64,000 nucleotides of DNA. Origin: Xanthomonas codiaei. Lineage in GTDB: Bacteria > Pseudomonadota > Gammaproteobacteria > Xanthomonadales > Xanthomonadaceae. Made by a program: the position numbers and the translations under genes. The number at the start of each line of letters is the position of its first letter. Position 1 is the first letter of the stretch. The stretch covers positions 1 through 64,000 of the forward strand of contig NZ_MDEC01000027.1 of assembly GCF_002939785.1 (NCBI RefSeq), read 5' to 3'. Under the pieces are notes generated by a model. That model had not been told where the DNA came from, did no database searches, and saw only the letters and a list, made by a program, of their open reading frames with translations. Below are positions 9,508 through 18,970 of this stretch, in pieces.

Positions 9508-9873
9508 ATGGCCAAGCTGCTGCTCAACCTGCGCAATGTTCCCGACGACGAAGCCGAGGAGGTGCGGGCGCTACTGCGCGAGCATCTGGTGCAGGTCTAC
9601 GAAACCCGTCCCAGCAACTGGGGCGTTTCCGCAGGCGGCATCTGGCTCAGCGACGACGCCGACTATCCGCGGGCCAAGGCGGTGCTGGATGCCTACCAGG
9701 CCCAGCGCGGCGCGATCGCACGCGCACAGCGCCAGGAGGCCATCGCTGCGGGTACTGCGGAAACCTTCGGTGCGTTGCTGCGCAAGCGCCCGCTGTTCGT
9801 GATCGCGACGTTGCTGGGCATGCTGATCGTCGCATCCCTGGTGTTGCTGCCATTCCTGTTGCTGCGCGGCTGA
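9508..9873 (+). CDS. DUF6164 family membrane protein (121 aa)
   Basis: Short protein starting MAKLLLNLRNVPDDEAEEVR, followed by a soluble region with the conserved stretch YETRPSNWGVSAGGIWL, then one C-terminal membrane segment (FVIATLLGMLIVASLVLLPFLLL). I recognise the DUF6164 pattern, which has no known function. The soluble part resembles small ferredoxin-like regulatory domains, but that is only an impression. It is divergent from the FKBP gene (60-bp gap). Confidence 0.85.
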   Translation: MAKLLLNLRNVPDDEAEEVRALLREHLVQVYETRPSNWGVSAGGIWLSDDADYPRAKAVLDAYQAQRGAIARAQRQEAIAAGTAETFGALLRKRPLFVIATLLGMLIVASLVLLPFLLLRG

Positions 9874-10015
9874 CCGCCCCCGGGCGCCATCGGTGCAGGG
9901 GCGTATCGCATCCGAGCGCGCAATGGCGTGATGCGGCAGGCGCATCCAGGTCTGCTCGGCGCACCAGATCCGGCGAGCGCTCGCTACCCGGCGGCTGGCG
10001 TTTTAAAATGACCGG

Positions 10016-10777
10016 ATGATCACCAATACCGCGGCCTATCAATTCGTTCCCATCCACGGCCCGCAGCACCTGGCCGACAGCGTGCTGGCGCAGGCGCAGC
10101 AGCAGGAACTGAAGGGTTCGGTGCTGATAGCGGAGGAGGGCATCAACCTGTTTCTGGCCGGAGAAGCGGACCAGATCCAAGCATTCTATCAATGGCTGCA
10201 GGCCGACCCGCGCTTTGCGCAGATGCGCATCAAGTACAGCCAGAGCGCGCAGCAGCCGTTCGCACGGCTCAAGGTCAAGGTCAAGCAGGAGATCATCAGC
10301 TTCCGCCGCAACGACGCCTCGCCGCTGCAGGGGCGTGCGCCTGCGGTCACGCCTGCGGTGCTGCGGCAGTGGCTGCGCAACGGGCAGGACGACCAGGGAC
10401 GCCCGCTGGTGCTGCTGGACACGCGCAATGCGCAGGAAGTGGCCTACGGCACGTTCCGTGGCGCGCTCACCTTGCCGATCGACAAGTTCACCGACCTGCC
10501 GGCCGCACTGGAGCCGCACCGCGCAGCATTGGCCGACGCCACGGTGGTGAGTTTCTGCACGGGTGGTATCCGCTGCGAGAAGGCCGCCGTCTGGATGCAG
10601 GCCGATGGCATGGACAACGTGCTTCAGTTGGAGGGAGGGATCCTGGGCTATTTCGAAGACGTCGGCGGCGAGGGCTATGACGGCCGCTGCTTCGTGTTCG
10701 ATGAGCGTGTCGCACTCGATCCCGAGTTACGCCCCTTGGTGGACAATGCGCGGACCACCGAGCCAGTGAAAATCTGA
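10016..10777 (+). CDS. trhO: Rhodanese-domain protein, TrhO (YceA)-like tRNA uridine hydroxylase (253 aa)
   Basis: An N-terminal acylphosphatase/UPF0176-type domain (GSVLIAEEGINLFLAG) is followed by a rhodanese domain (VLLDTRNAQEVAYGTFRGAL) with the active-site loop FCTGGIRCEKA carrying the catalytic cysteine. This combination defines the TrhO family, which makes 5-hydroxyuridine at tRNA position 34. At 253 residues it is about 100 shorter than E. coli TrhO, lacking most of the C-terminal extension, as in several proteobacterial homologues. ATG at 10016 is supported by the frame; no strong ribosome site is visible. Confidence 0.87.
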   Translation: MITNTAAYQFVPIHGPQHLADSVLAQAQQQELKGSVLIAEEGINLFLAGEADQIQAFYQWLQADPRFAQMRIKYSQSAQQPFARLKVKVKQEIISFRRNDASPLQGRAPAVTPAVLRQWLRNGQDDQGRPLVLLDTRNAQEVAYGTFRGALTLPIDKFTDLPAALEPHRAALADATVVSFCTGGIRCEKAAVWMQADGMDNVLQLEGGILGYFEDVGGEGYDGRCFVFDERVALDPELRPLVDNARTTEPVKI

Positions 10778-10985
10778 CCGGGCGCGACTGCGTTGCCCGA
10801 TATGGCCTGCATTGCAGGCGCTTGCATCATGCGAACACACCGCGCGACACAGGCAAACACGTGTCGCTGCCCGCAGAACGAGCGTCCATCGCTCTAACTC
10901 TTGCGTAATACGTCGCATCGAGCTTGCCCTGAATTATTCACGGAGCTAGGCTGCATCAGCCAGCCGCACAGCGAGGACAACAAGG

Positions 10986-11633
10986 ATGACCATCAGAGTT
11001 TTTCTGATCGACGATCATGCACTCGTGCGTACCGGCATGAAGATGATCCTGTCCAAGGAAGTGGACGTCGATGTGGTAGGCGAGGCAGAAAGCGGCGAAG
11101 CGGCGCTGCCGCAGATCCGCCAGCTCAAGCCCGATATCGTGTTGTGCGACCTGCATCTGCCCGGCGTGAGCGGGCTGGAAATCACCGAGCGCATCGTCAA
11201 GGGCGACTACGGCACGCGCGTCATCATCGTGTCGGTGCTGGAAGACGGCCCGCTGCCCAAGCGGCTGCTCGAAGCCGGCGCGTCCGGCTATGTGGGCAAG
11301 GGCGGCGACGCGCACGAGCTGTTGCGCGCGGTGCGCGAGGTCGCGTTGGGGCGGCGTTATCTGGGCAATACCATCGCGCAGAATCTGGCGCTGTCCAACC
11401 TGGAAGGCGGCGGCTCGCCATTCGACGCGTTGTCGCCACGCGAGCTGGAGGTTGCCTTGCTGCTGACCCAGGGGCTGCGCCAGGAAGACATCGCCAAGCG
11501 CCTGAATCTGAGCGCCAAGACCATCAATACGCACAAGGCGCGCCTGTTCGAGAAGGTCGGCATCCAGGACAACATCGCGCTGGCGCGGCTGGCCAATCAG
11601 TACGGCCTGACCGATCCTTCGAGGATTCTATAA
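10986..11633 (+). CDS. gacA: Two-component response regulator, NarL/UvrY-GacA type (215 aa)
   Basis: Receiver domain at residues about 1-120 with acidic pair DDH, phosphoacceptor Asp in DIVLCDLHLPG, conserved Ser (IIVSVLED) and Lys (VGKGG), then a LuxR-type helix-turn-helix LSPRELEVALLLTQGLRQEDIAKRL...KTINTHKARLFEKVG. Its sequence and lack of a neighbouring kinase gene fit UvrY/GacA, the regulator that in gamma-proteobacteria drives small RNAs of the Rsm/Csr system. AAGG precedes the ATG. The 208-bp upstream gap presumably holds its promoter. Gene name confidence is moderate; class is certain. Confidence 0.85.
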   Translation: MTIRVFLIDDHALVRTGMKMILSKEVDVDVVGEAESGEAALPQIRQLKPDIVLCDLHLPGVSGLEITERIVKGDYGTRVIIVSVLEDGPLPKRLLEAGASGYVGKGGDAHELLRAVREVALGRRYLGNTIAQNLALSNLEGGGSPFDALSPRELEVALLLTQGLRQEDIAKRLNLSAKTINTHKARLFEKVGIQDNIALARLANQYGLTDPSRIL

Positions 11634-11748
11634 GCCGATCCCCTGCATGCAGCGTGCTGCTCGCAGCGCGCCGCCAGCTCGGTCGAACCATGGTGCCGGG
11701 TCGGCCGCCGCCTGCCGCCGCGGTGCGCTCGCCGTCCCGCCCGCGGCG

Positions 11749-13314
11749 TCAGCTGGATTCCACCAGCGCATAGATCCGCGAAAACTCGCCCTTTGCGGCG
11801 TCCTGGCGATGGGCCAGGAAGAGGTAGTCGCCATGGTCGGAAAAGCTGAAGTCCGCGCCGCCTCCCGAGGCCAGCTTGAGCAGGACGAACCAACCATCGG
11901 GGGCGGCGATGTCGGTCCAGCCCTGTCTGGCCGCATGGGCCGCCGCCAGCGCCTGAATGCTCTGCCATTCGTCGATGCCGCACACCCCGAACATCTGGTG
12001 CTGTGGACCGTCGCCGACCTTGAGCTGTTCCGCCAGCGCCAGCGCAAACCCGGCTAGATCGTCTATCGCTGCGGCTGCATCGATGTCCGGATTGCCGCTG
12101 ACGGCAGGATGCAGGGGCGCGCTGAGCGATCGCTCCAATCGCAATGCCTGTGCCGATCGGCTGATCTCATATTCGGAGGCGAATGCCATCACCGCCTGAC
12201 CGTCACGCCGGAATTGCAGGCGTCCGTGGGCGTCGGTGTCGACAGACAACCCGCCCACGCTGGCGCCGTTGGCAACGAAGCGCTGCCGCTCGCTGTCCCA
12301 GACGACCATGCGCGTCGCCGCTTCGGTGGTGTCGATCGCATCGTCGGGGAGGGCGTGGGCCACCAGCGTGGCGTCGGATGGTGTGAACACGACTCGCCAA
12401 TCGGAATAGTCCGATCCGGTAAAAAACCCCAGCAACCCCGCTTCGGGCAGGACTTCCGCACGCTCCGGCAGTTCGGACAGCTGGATCTGCGCCAGAAAGT
12501 TCAGGTAGAAACCGCTGGCATCGCGTGGCCAGTCTTGACCTGCGGCAAGGTCGGGGCCGCCGCCGACACGGCTGATGCCGATGCTGTTCGCATCGGCAAC
12601 GCCGAGCTCGGTGAGGCTAACAGCGGGCAGTACGATCTGGCGCAGGAACTCGCGCTTGTCATCCAGGCCAAGCATGGTAACGACAGCGTCGAAGCGCGCC
12701 TGGACATCGGCGACCGGTGCGTGCAGGCGCGTGGCATCGGCAGCGCGTGCCACCGCCTTTTCGCGCGCCTGTTGCGCTTGCGCGGCGGTGTCCATTGCGT
12801 GCTTGATCTGTGACAGCGCCGCCGCCTGTTCGGCATCGCTTGCGAGTTGTTCCTTGCCGGCCGCAATGCCCTCCAGCTTTACCTGGATGGAGCCGAGCAG
12901 ACGCAGGAAGTCCGCCTCGACTGCCGCCCGATCGACCTCGCTCGTCATCGCGGTGGCGTGATACCAGGTGCGGCCATCGGGCGCGACCAGCACCACGCGC
13001 AATCGATACCAATCCCTTACTTGCTTGGTGTCCCAATCTTCGAGGCGCCCCTTGAGGGTGACCATCTCGCCGTGCATTCCGGAAAATGTCACCGCCTTGC
13101 GCTCGATCACCGGGTCGTCGTCGCGCGTCAGTTTGGTCAGCCAGCGCTGTGGCGACAGCTTGCGCTCGGCGGCAGCCGTCCACACACTGATCTGCGGCGA
13201 GAACGCGGTCTGCTGCGCGTGCCTGAGACTGATCGAGCCGCCGGACACGCGCGTGCTGTCGAAGATCGGATTGGCTTCGATGGAAAATTCCGCTGTCTCG
13301 AGACGTTGCATCAT
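11749..13314 (-). CDS. DUF1963 (YwqG-like) domain protein with N-terminal DcrB/PsbP-like region (521 aa)
   Basis: No signal peptide. The N-terminal ~150 residues resemble the DcrB/PsbP fold (short strands, DPVIERKAVTFSGMHGEMV, TWYHATAMTSEVDRAAVEADF). A helical Ala/Gln-rich linker follows. The C-terminal ~300 residues show DUF1963 traits: FYLNFLAQIQLSELPERAEVLPEAGLLGFF, HQMFGVCGIDEWQS and WFVLLKLASGGGADFSFSDHGDYLFL. DUF1963 proteins have no established function. It stands alone, convergent with the response regulator. A second DUF1963 gene lies at 18971. Confidence 0.82.
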   Translation of the reverse strand: MMQRLETAEFSIEANPIFDSTRVSGGSISLRHAQQTAFSPQISVWTAAAERKLSPQRWLTKLTRDDDPVIERKAVTFSGMHGEMVTLKGRLEDWDTKQVRDWYRLRVVLVAPDGRTWYHATAMTSEVDRAAVEADFLRLLGSIQVKLEGIAAGKEQLASDAEQAAALSQIKHAMDTAAQAQQAREKAVARAADATRLHAPVADVQARFDAVVTMLGLDDKREFLRQIVLPAVSLTELGVADANSIGISRVGGGPDLAAGQDWPRDASGFYLNFLAQIQLSELPERAEVLPEAGLLGFFTGSDYSDWRVVFTPSDATLVAHALPDDAIDTTEAATRMVVWDSERQRFVANGASVGGLSVDTDAHGRLQFRRDGQAVMAFASEYEISRSAQALRLERSLSAPLHPAVSGNPDIDAAAAIDDLAGFALALAEQLKVGDGPQHQMFGVCGIDEWQSIQALAAAHAARQGWTDIAAPDGWFVLLKLASGGGADFSFSDHGDYLFLAHRQDAAKGEFSRIYALVESS

Positions 13315-13632
13315 CGCTGTTCTCCGTTTGGGCTGCCCCGCGTCTGGAGGGCGAGGCGCCTGCTGGGCCGATGATAACGGTGCGCGTCAGATGCGGATGT
13401 GCAGCCCGGCGCTGCGCGTGATCACGCACGCGACCTGCCAAGCGCCTTGCTGCGAGAACGAGCCAAAGGCGCCTGCAAGTTCCAGCCGTTGTCGCGGCGC
13501 AACGCACGAAGGGCTCTCTCATCATCCCGCGCGAACGTGCTGTCGGCGCACTGCGCACAAACGCAGTGACTGAAACCCGTGGCGGGGTGTCCGCCGTTGC
13601 ATGCGCAGTGCACCGTCTGCAAGGCGCACATA
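13315..13632. other. Intergenic region upstream of the DUF1963 gene, no gene seen
   Basis: About 320 bp between the start of the minus-strand DUF1963 gene and the terminator behind rne. It must hold the DUF1963 promoter, but I see no convincing -35/-10 pair, RNA gene or small reading frame with a ribosome site. Confidence 0.5.
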
Positions 13633-13664
13633 GAAAAACAGCGGCCCGAAGGCCGCTGTTTTTC
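13633..13664. terminator. Bidirectional rho-independent terminator after rne
   Basis: GAAAAACAGCGGCC, a CGAA loop, then GGCCGCTGTTTTTC form a perfect 14-bp stem. A-tract and T-tract flank the GC core, so it works in either direction. It lies about 50 bp after the rne stop codon. Confidence 0.9.
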
Positions 13665-13713
13665 ATGCCGACATGGCCCTTGGCTCAGGCCAGCTCGATC
13701 GCTCAGGTGAGGA

Positions 13714-16700
13714 TCAGTGATCGCCACGCGGCTTGTTGCTGTCGTCGTCCTGCGCCGTGTCGGCGTCGGGCGACTGGGCAACCGGCTTTGCTGCCTCGGA
13801 CACGATCACCGTCGGCTTCGGCTTGTCTGCCAAGGTCTCCTGCGTTGCGGCAGGAGCTGTCGACGCTTGGCTGACCGACGATGCGGGTGCTGCAGCATCG
13901 CTGGGGCTAAGCGCATCGAGCAGTGTGGTCTGCACCGGAGCATATGGCTTGCGCACCGGTGCGGCGTCTGCCGTGGAACTGGTCGGTACGACCGCCGCAG
14001 TGGAGGTGACAGCTATCTCGGCCGGCGGTGCCTGCGGGGCAGACGGCGCGGCGTGCGGCGCCTGGACCGTGACCACTGCCGCCTGCGCCGCTGGCGTCGC
14101 TGACGCAGGCAGATCGGCAGCAGGCTTTTCGGTGGTCGCTTGCGCCGGCGCCGACTGCACCGCAGGCGTGGCAGCGCCTGCCGAAGCAGCGTGCTCCTGC
14201 TTGTCGGTTTGCGGTGCAGCGGCCTTGTCGGCCACGGGCGCGGCGGCATCGGCCCGTGCGGAGGGCCGGCGTTGAGAGCCAGCCTCGACCTCTGCTGCCA
14301 CTGGCGTCACAGCAGCCGGCGCCGGTGCCGTGGGCGCAGTGGCCGGTACCGGTGCGGGGGCCGTAGCGCCGGTCACCGCTGGTACTGCGGTGGATGCCGG
14401 AGTGCCGGTCGCAGCTGCAGGTGCCGGGGTGGCAATCGGTGCCGGAGTGGCGGCCGGTGCCGGGGCCGGGGAGACCTGCGGAGCGACCGGAGCCGGGCGC
14501 TGCTCTACCGACTGCGTTGCAGCGGCGTCTGCATCAGCCGCCGTCGACGGCGTCGTAGCCGGGACGGGCTTGGCAGGTGCATCAGTGGCAACAGCCGGCG
14601 CCACGGGACGTTCGCGCGCGGTGTCAGCTGCGGCCACCGGTGCCGCTGCCGAGGGCTGCGGGGACGGCACCGCGCTGGAAACCGGCGCGGTGGCCGAGGC
14701 TGTATCGCTGCCGCCTTGCGGCTCTGCACGCTCCTTGGGAACCGGACGCGGCCTGGCTGCTGCCTGCGTGGCGGGTTCGGACTTCGCCCGCGCAGCCGGT
14801 GCTGGTGCATCGTCGTCGAAGTCGAACTCCGGCTGGCCGGCGCGCGGCGCAGCGGAGGCCTGGGCCTGGGGACCGGCATCGTCGCCATCGCTCTCGCCGT
14901 CGAGATCGTTGTCGGCATCGCCGTCCAGATCGTCGGCTTCCAGGCCATCGACGCTGCCGCCGCCCTCGCCGTTGGCACCGGCACCACGCCGACGGCGACG
15001 GCCGCCACGACGGCCGCGACGACGGCGGCTTCCGCCTTCGCCGTTGGCCGCATCGTCGCCTGAAGCGTCCTGGGTCGGCGCAGTTGCAGTGGCGTCGGTA
15101 CCACGGTCGGCAGTGGATTCGCTCACCACGACCTCCACCGGATGCGCCGGGGTCGCCTCGTTGGCGTTGGTCTGCGTGTTGACCGGGGCAGCTGCTTCGG
15201 CGATGGCCGATACCACGCTCGACGTCGTTGCCGTTGCGGCAGTCGCGGTGGCGGCCTGCGCTGCCACCGCAGTCTCATCCTGGCGCTGCTGACGCGGTTG
15301 ACGCTCGGACGGCGCGCCATCCTGCTGGGCAGGCGCACGCGGCGGGCGCGGGGACTGGTTCTGCGGCTTGGGCTTCTGCTGCTGGGGCTGCTGCGGTTGC
15401 TGCTGCTTCGGAGCCTGCGCCTCGTTGCGCGGGGGCTTGGGCACCTGCACCTGCTGCTGTGCCTGGGCGCCGTTCTGCGCACCCTGGCCGCTGGCCGGCT
15501 GGCGGCGCTCGTCGCGACGCTCCTTATTGGCGCCGTTGCCATTGCCATTACCGCCATTGCCGCGGTTCTGGCCGCCGTTACGTGCATCGCGTCCGTCGCG
15601 GCGCTGACCGCCACGCTCACCGCGCTCGTTGCGATTCGCGCGACCGGCATCGTTCTGGCGCGGGCGCGGAGTCGCCTCGGGCGCAGGAGCGACCGGCTCG
15701 ACACCACCGAAGATGCGCTTGAGCCAACCGACCACGCCGGTGACCGGCGTCGGAATCGGCACGGTCACCACCGGTGCCGGCGCAGCGACGGGCGCGACCG
15801 GGGCAGGGGCCTCTTCGCGCAACGGCGCCGGCTGGCTCGGCTTGATCGACGTCACCGCCGGGGCGGCCGGGATGTTCAACTGCGCCGTGGTCAGCGCATG
15901 CACCGGCAACTTGCGCGGGGTGCCGCGCTGATAGCTCGGCTTGCTGCTGTCTTCGCCCAACTCGTTCTCGCGCAGGCGCGTGACTTCGTAGTGCGGGGTA
16001 TGCAGCTGCTCGTCGGCGACGATGATGATCGGCGACTCGTGGCGTTGCTCGATCTCACGCAGCGCGCTGCGCTTTTCGTTGAGCAGGTAGTTGGCGATTT
16101 CCACCGGGGCCTGGACCAGCACCTGCCCGGTGTTCTCCTTCATCGCGTGCTCTTCGGCCACGCGGATGATCGACAGCGACAGCGACTCGACGCTGCGCAT
16201 GCGGCCATGGCCATCGCAGCGCGGGCAGACGATCTGGCTGGATTCGCCCAGGCTCGGCCGCAGGCGCTGGCGGCTCATTTCCATCAGGCCGAAGCGCGAG
16301 ATGCGGCCCAGCTGCACGCGCGCACGGTCGTACTTGAGCGCGTTCTGCAGCCTGTTCTCGACTTCGCGCTGGTGCTTGGACGAGGCCATGTCGATGAAGT
16401 CGATCACCACCAGGCCGCCGAGGTCGCGCAGGCGCAGCTGGCGCGCGACTTCCTCGGCCGCTTCCAGATTGGTCTGGAACGCGGTTTCCTCGATGTCGCT
16501 GCCCTTGGTGGCGCGAGAGGAGTTCACGTCGACCGCCGTGAGCGCTTCGGTCTGGTCGACCACGATCGAGCCGCCCGAGGGCAGGCGCACGTTGCGCTCG
16601 TAGGCGCCCTCGATCTGCGACTCGATCTGGAAGCGGTTGAACAGCGGGATGTCGTCGGTGTAGTGCTTGAGCTTGCGCAGGCTCTGCGGCATCACCTGCT

Positions 16701-17430
16701 TCATGAACTCCTGCGCGTCGGCAAACAACTCCGGCGTGTCGACCAGGATCTCGCCGACATCGGCACGCAGGTAGTCGCGCAGCGCGCGGATGATCAGGCG
16801 CGATTCCTGGTAGATCAGGAACGCCGCCGGCTTGCTCAGCGCCGCCTCGGCGATCGCCTTCCAGGTCTGCAGCAGGTAATCCAGGTCCCACTGCAGTTCT
16901 TCGGCATCACGGCCGACACCGGCGGTGCGGATGATCACGCCCATATCGTCGGGGATATCGAGCTTGTCCAGCGCTTCCTTCAGCGCGGCGCGGTCTTCGC
17001 CTTCGATCCGGCGCGAGACGCCACCGGCGCTCGGTGAATTGGGCATCAGCACCATGTAGCGGCCGGCCAGCGAGATGAACGTGGTCAGGGCGGCGCCCTT
17101 GTTGCCGCGCTCTTCCTTGTCGACCTGCACCACGATTTCCTGGCCTTCGCGCAGCAACTCGCGAATGGTCGACTTGTTATGGTCGACGCCGGCCTGGAAA
17201 TAGTCGCGGGAGATTTCCTTCAGCGGCAGGAAGCCATGGCGCTCGGCGCCATAGTCCACGAACGCCGCTTCGAGAGAGGGCTCGAGCCGGGTGATACGGC
17301 CCTTGTAGATGTTGGACTTCTTTTGTTCCTTGGACGGCTGTTCGATGTCGATGTCGTACAGGGTCTGGCCGTCCACAATCGCCACGCGCAGCTCTTCGGC
17401 CTGCGTTGCGTTGATCAGCATTCGCTTCAT
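13714..17430 (-). CDS. rne: Ribonuclease E (1238 aa)
   Basis: Essential endoribonuclease for rRNA/tRNA processing and mRNA decay, and scaffold of the degradosome. The catalytic half (about residues 1-500) is well conserved: [20 protein letters not shown] start, S1 domain with [21 protein letters not shown], the metal-site region [13 protein letters not shown] and VVIDFIDMA, and the Zn-link cysteines CPRC. The remaining ~700 residues are low-complexity: Gln/Pro/Asn/Arg stretches, an Arg-rich block ([16 protein letters not shown]) likely to bind RNA, an acidic patch, then long Ala/Pro/Thr/Val repeats. It is longer than E. coli RNase E (1061 aa), mainly through this tail. AGGA stands about 8 bases before the ATG at 17430. 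Confidence 0.97.
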   Translation of the reverse strand: MKRMLINATQAEELRVAIVDGQTLYDIDIEQPSKEQKKSNIYKGRITRLEPSLEAAFVDYGAERHGFLPLKEISRDYFQAGVDHNKSTIRELLREGQEIVVQVDKEERGNKGAALTTFISLAGRYMVLMPNSPSAGGVSRRIEGEDRAALKEALDKLDIPDDMGVIIRTAGVGRDAEELQWDLDYLLQTWKAIAEAALSKPAAFLIYQESRLIIRALRDYLRADVGEILVDTPELFADAQEFMKQVMPQSLRKLKHYTDDIPLFNRFQIESQIEGAYERNVRLPSGGSIVVDQTEALTAVDVNSSRATKGSDIEETAFQTNLEAAEEVARQLRLRDLGGLVVIDFIDMASSKHQREVENRLQNALKYDRARVQLGRISRFGLMEMSRQRLRPSLGESSQIVCPRCDGHGRMRSVESLSLSIIRVAEEHAMKENTGQVLVQAPVEIANYLLNEKRSALREIEQRHESPIIIVADEQLHTPHYEVTRLRENELGEDSSKPSYQRGTPRKLPVHALTTAQLNIPAAPAVTSIKPSQPAPLREEAPAPVAPVAAPAPVVTVPIPTPVTGVVGWLKRIFGGVEPVAPAPEATPRPRQNDAGRANRNERGERGGQRRDGRDARNGGQNRGNGGNGNGNGANKERRDERRQPASGQGAQNGAQAQQQVQVPKPPRNEAQAPKQQQPQQPQQQKPKPQNQSPRPPRAPAQQDGAPSERQPRQQRQDETAVAAQAATATAATATTSSVVSAIAEAAAPVNTQTNANEATPAHPVEVVVSESTADRGTDATATAPTQDASGDDAANGEGGSRRRRGRRGGRRRRRGAGANGEGGGSVDGLEADDLDGDADNDLDGESDGDDAGPQAQASAAPRAGQPEFDFDDDAPAPAARAKSEPATQAAARPRPVPKERAEPQGGSDTASATAPVSSAVPSPQPSAAAPVAAADTARERPVAPAVATDAPAKPVPATTPSTAADADAAATQSVEQRPAPVAPQVSPAPAPAATPAPIATPAPAAATGTPASTAVPAVTGATAPAPVPATAPTAPAPAAVTPVAAEVEAGSQRRPSARADAAAPVADKAAAPQTDKQEHAASAGAATPAVQSAPAQATTEKPAADLPASATPAAQAAVVTVQAPHAAPSAPQAPPAEIAVTSTAAVVPTSSTADAAPVRKPYAPVQTTLLDALSPSDAAAPASSVSQASTAPAATQETLADKPKPTVIVSEAAKPVAQSPDADTAQDDDSNKPRGDH

Positions 17431-17830
17431 TGTTGCGTTCCTCGCGCGCTCTACCGCGCGGAACGCCGTGACGTTTCGCCTCTGGAACAGGTCGCCGGCC
17501 TTTCGCGCAACGCGCGGACAGGCCTGGCTAGGGTTTCCAGCGCTGCAACACCACGGCAGGCCGCGGGAGCGCTTCTCTTCAGTTTTTTAGGTGTTTCAGG
17601 GCCGGCGCTGCGTCCGGACGATACCGGGGCCGCGCACGGGACATGTTCAACGCAACGGTCAAGACCGCTGGCGATGGCCGGGCAAGCCGGTGAGCCGCTA
17701 ACATGGCCGCCCCGGGGGCGGTGGTCGCGCACTGTGCCGGAATCATCGGAAGTCAGGCTTCTGGCCAATCAACTTCCAACGAAATCAAACCCTTATCTCG
17801 CTTGCCGAGTGTAACAGAATAAACAGCCGG
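17431..17830. promoter_or_regulatory. Divergent 400-bp rne/rluC control region
   Basis: No gene is visible. The position suggests back-to-back promoters and a long rne leader. In other gamma-proteobacteria the rne 5' leader mediates autoregulation by RNase E; this is known for E. coli and only inferred here. An AT-rich stretch just before rluC (17760-17828) is the likeliest rluC promoter area. Confidence 0.5.
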
Positions 17831-18817
17831 ATGACCGACCCCCAGCCCCCCAAGCCGCCTGCCGACCGTGTGGGCGTGCGCATTCTCAAAGTCCCGGAAG
17901 ACCGTGCTGGGCAGCGGCTGGACAATTTCCTGCTCGGCCAGCTCAAGGGGGCGCCGCGCAGCCTGATCTACAAGCTGGTGCGCAGCGGCCAGGTGCGCGT
18001 GAATGGCGGGCGGGCCAAGGCCGAACGCAAGCTTGAGGGCGGCGAAGAAGTGCGCATCCCGCCGGTGCGAGTGAACGAGGAGGGCGACAAGGCCGCGCCA
18101 CCGTCGTCGTTCCTGGCCCGGCTGGAAGCGGCGATCGTGTTCGAGGACGCGCGCCTGCTGGCGCTGAACAAGCCTTCGGGTGTGGCCAGCCATGGCGGCA
18201 GCGGGATCAGCTTCGGCGCGATCGAAACCCTGCGCGCGCTCCGCCCGAACCAGAGCCTGGAACTGGTGCATCGGCTCGACCGCGATACCTCCGGCCTGCT
18301 GATCGTGGCCAAGAAGCGCTCGGCACTGACCGAGTTGCAGGCACTGATGCGCGAGGACGACCGCGTCGAAGGCCGCGGCATCACCAAGCGCTACCTGACC
18401 CTGCTGGTCGGGCGCATGCCCGATGGGGTGATGACGGTCGATGCGCCCCTGCATATCGGCCTGCGCCAGGGCGGCGAGCGGCACGTGCAGGTCAATGCGA
18501 TCGGCAAGCCCTCGCTGAGCCACTTCAAGTTGCTGGAGCGGCGCGGCGGGCATTCGTATTGCGAGGTCCGCATCGAGACCGGGCGCACCCACCAGATCCG
18601 CGTGCATGCCCAGCATCTGGGCCACCCGGTGGCCGGTGACGACAAATACGGCGAGGCCGAGGTCAACAAGCGCCTGCGCGATCAGCTTGGCCTGAAGCGG
18701 CTGTTCCTCCATGCCGCGTCGCTGGAGTTCGCACTCGACGCCGGCAAGACTCCTTACGTGCTCAACGCGCCGCTGGCGCCGGAGCTGGCCGAAGCGCTGG
18801 ACCGCCTGGGGCGTTGA
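17831..18817 (+). CDS. rluC: 23S rRNA pseudouridine(955/2504/2580) synthase RluC (328 aa)
   Basis: N-terminal S4 RNA-binding domain (GQRLDNFLLGQLKGAPRSLIYKLVRSGQVRVNG) and a RluA-family catalytic domain with the motif HRLDRDTSG, whose Asp is the catalytic nucleophile, followed by KRYL, GRTHQIRVH and GHPVAGDDKYG. The S4 domain plus the divergent rne neighbour, the arrangement known from E. coli and many relatives, support RluC over RluA. Length is as expected for the family. Confidence 0.95.
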   Translation: MTDPQPPKPPADRVGVRILKVPEDRAGQRLDNFLLGQLKGAPRSLIYKLVRSGQVRVNGGRAKAERKLEGGEEVRIPPVRVNEEGDKAAPPSSFLARLEAAIVFEDARLLALNKPSGVASHGGSGISFGAIETLRALRPNQSLELVHRLDRDTSGLLIVAKKRSALTELQALMREDDRVEGRGITKRYLTLLVGRMPDGVMTVDAPLHIGLRQGGERHVQVNAIGKPSLSHFKLLERRGGHSYCEVRIETGRTHQIRVHAQHLGHPVAGDDKYGEAEVNKRLRDQLGLKRLFLHAASLEFALDAGKTPYVLNAPLAPELAEALDRLGR

Positions 18818-18970
18818 CGCGGCCGCCGCGGTGGCATGGTGCTAAGAACCCGGGGTATCGACTAGGCGTCATGTTACGACGGCTGCGTGGAGAGATGTGG
18901 TGGTCCAGTTTCGAACACCACTTGGCTGTGATCTGTGTCTTGTCCCGTTACTGCATGGAGAACCAACCCA

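Noticed and set aside
13422-13781. Minus-strand frame overlapping the terminator behind rne
   Set aside because: It crosses the perfect terminator hairpin and the end of rne, so it is not a gene.
15142-17037. Long plus-strand frame opposite rne (631 aa)
   Set aside because: It is the antisense of the GC-rich RNase E gene, with Arg/Ala-rich composition and no ribosome site; RNase E on the other strand is unmistakable.
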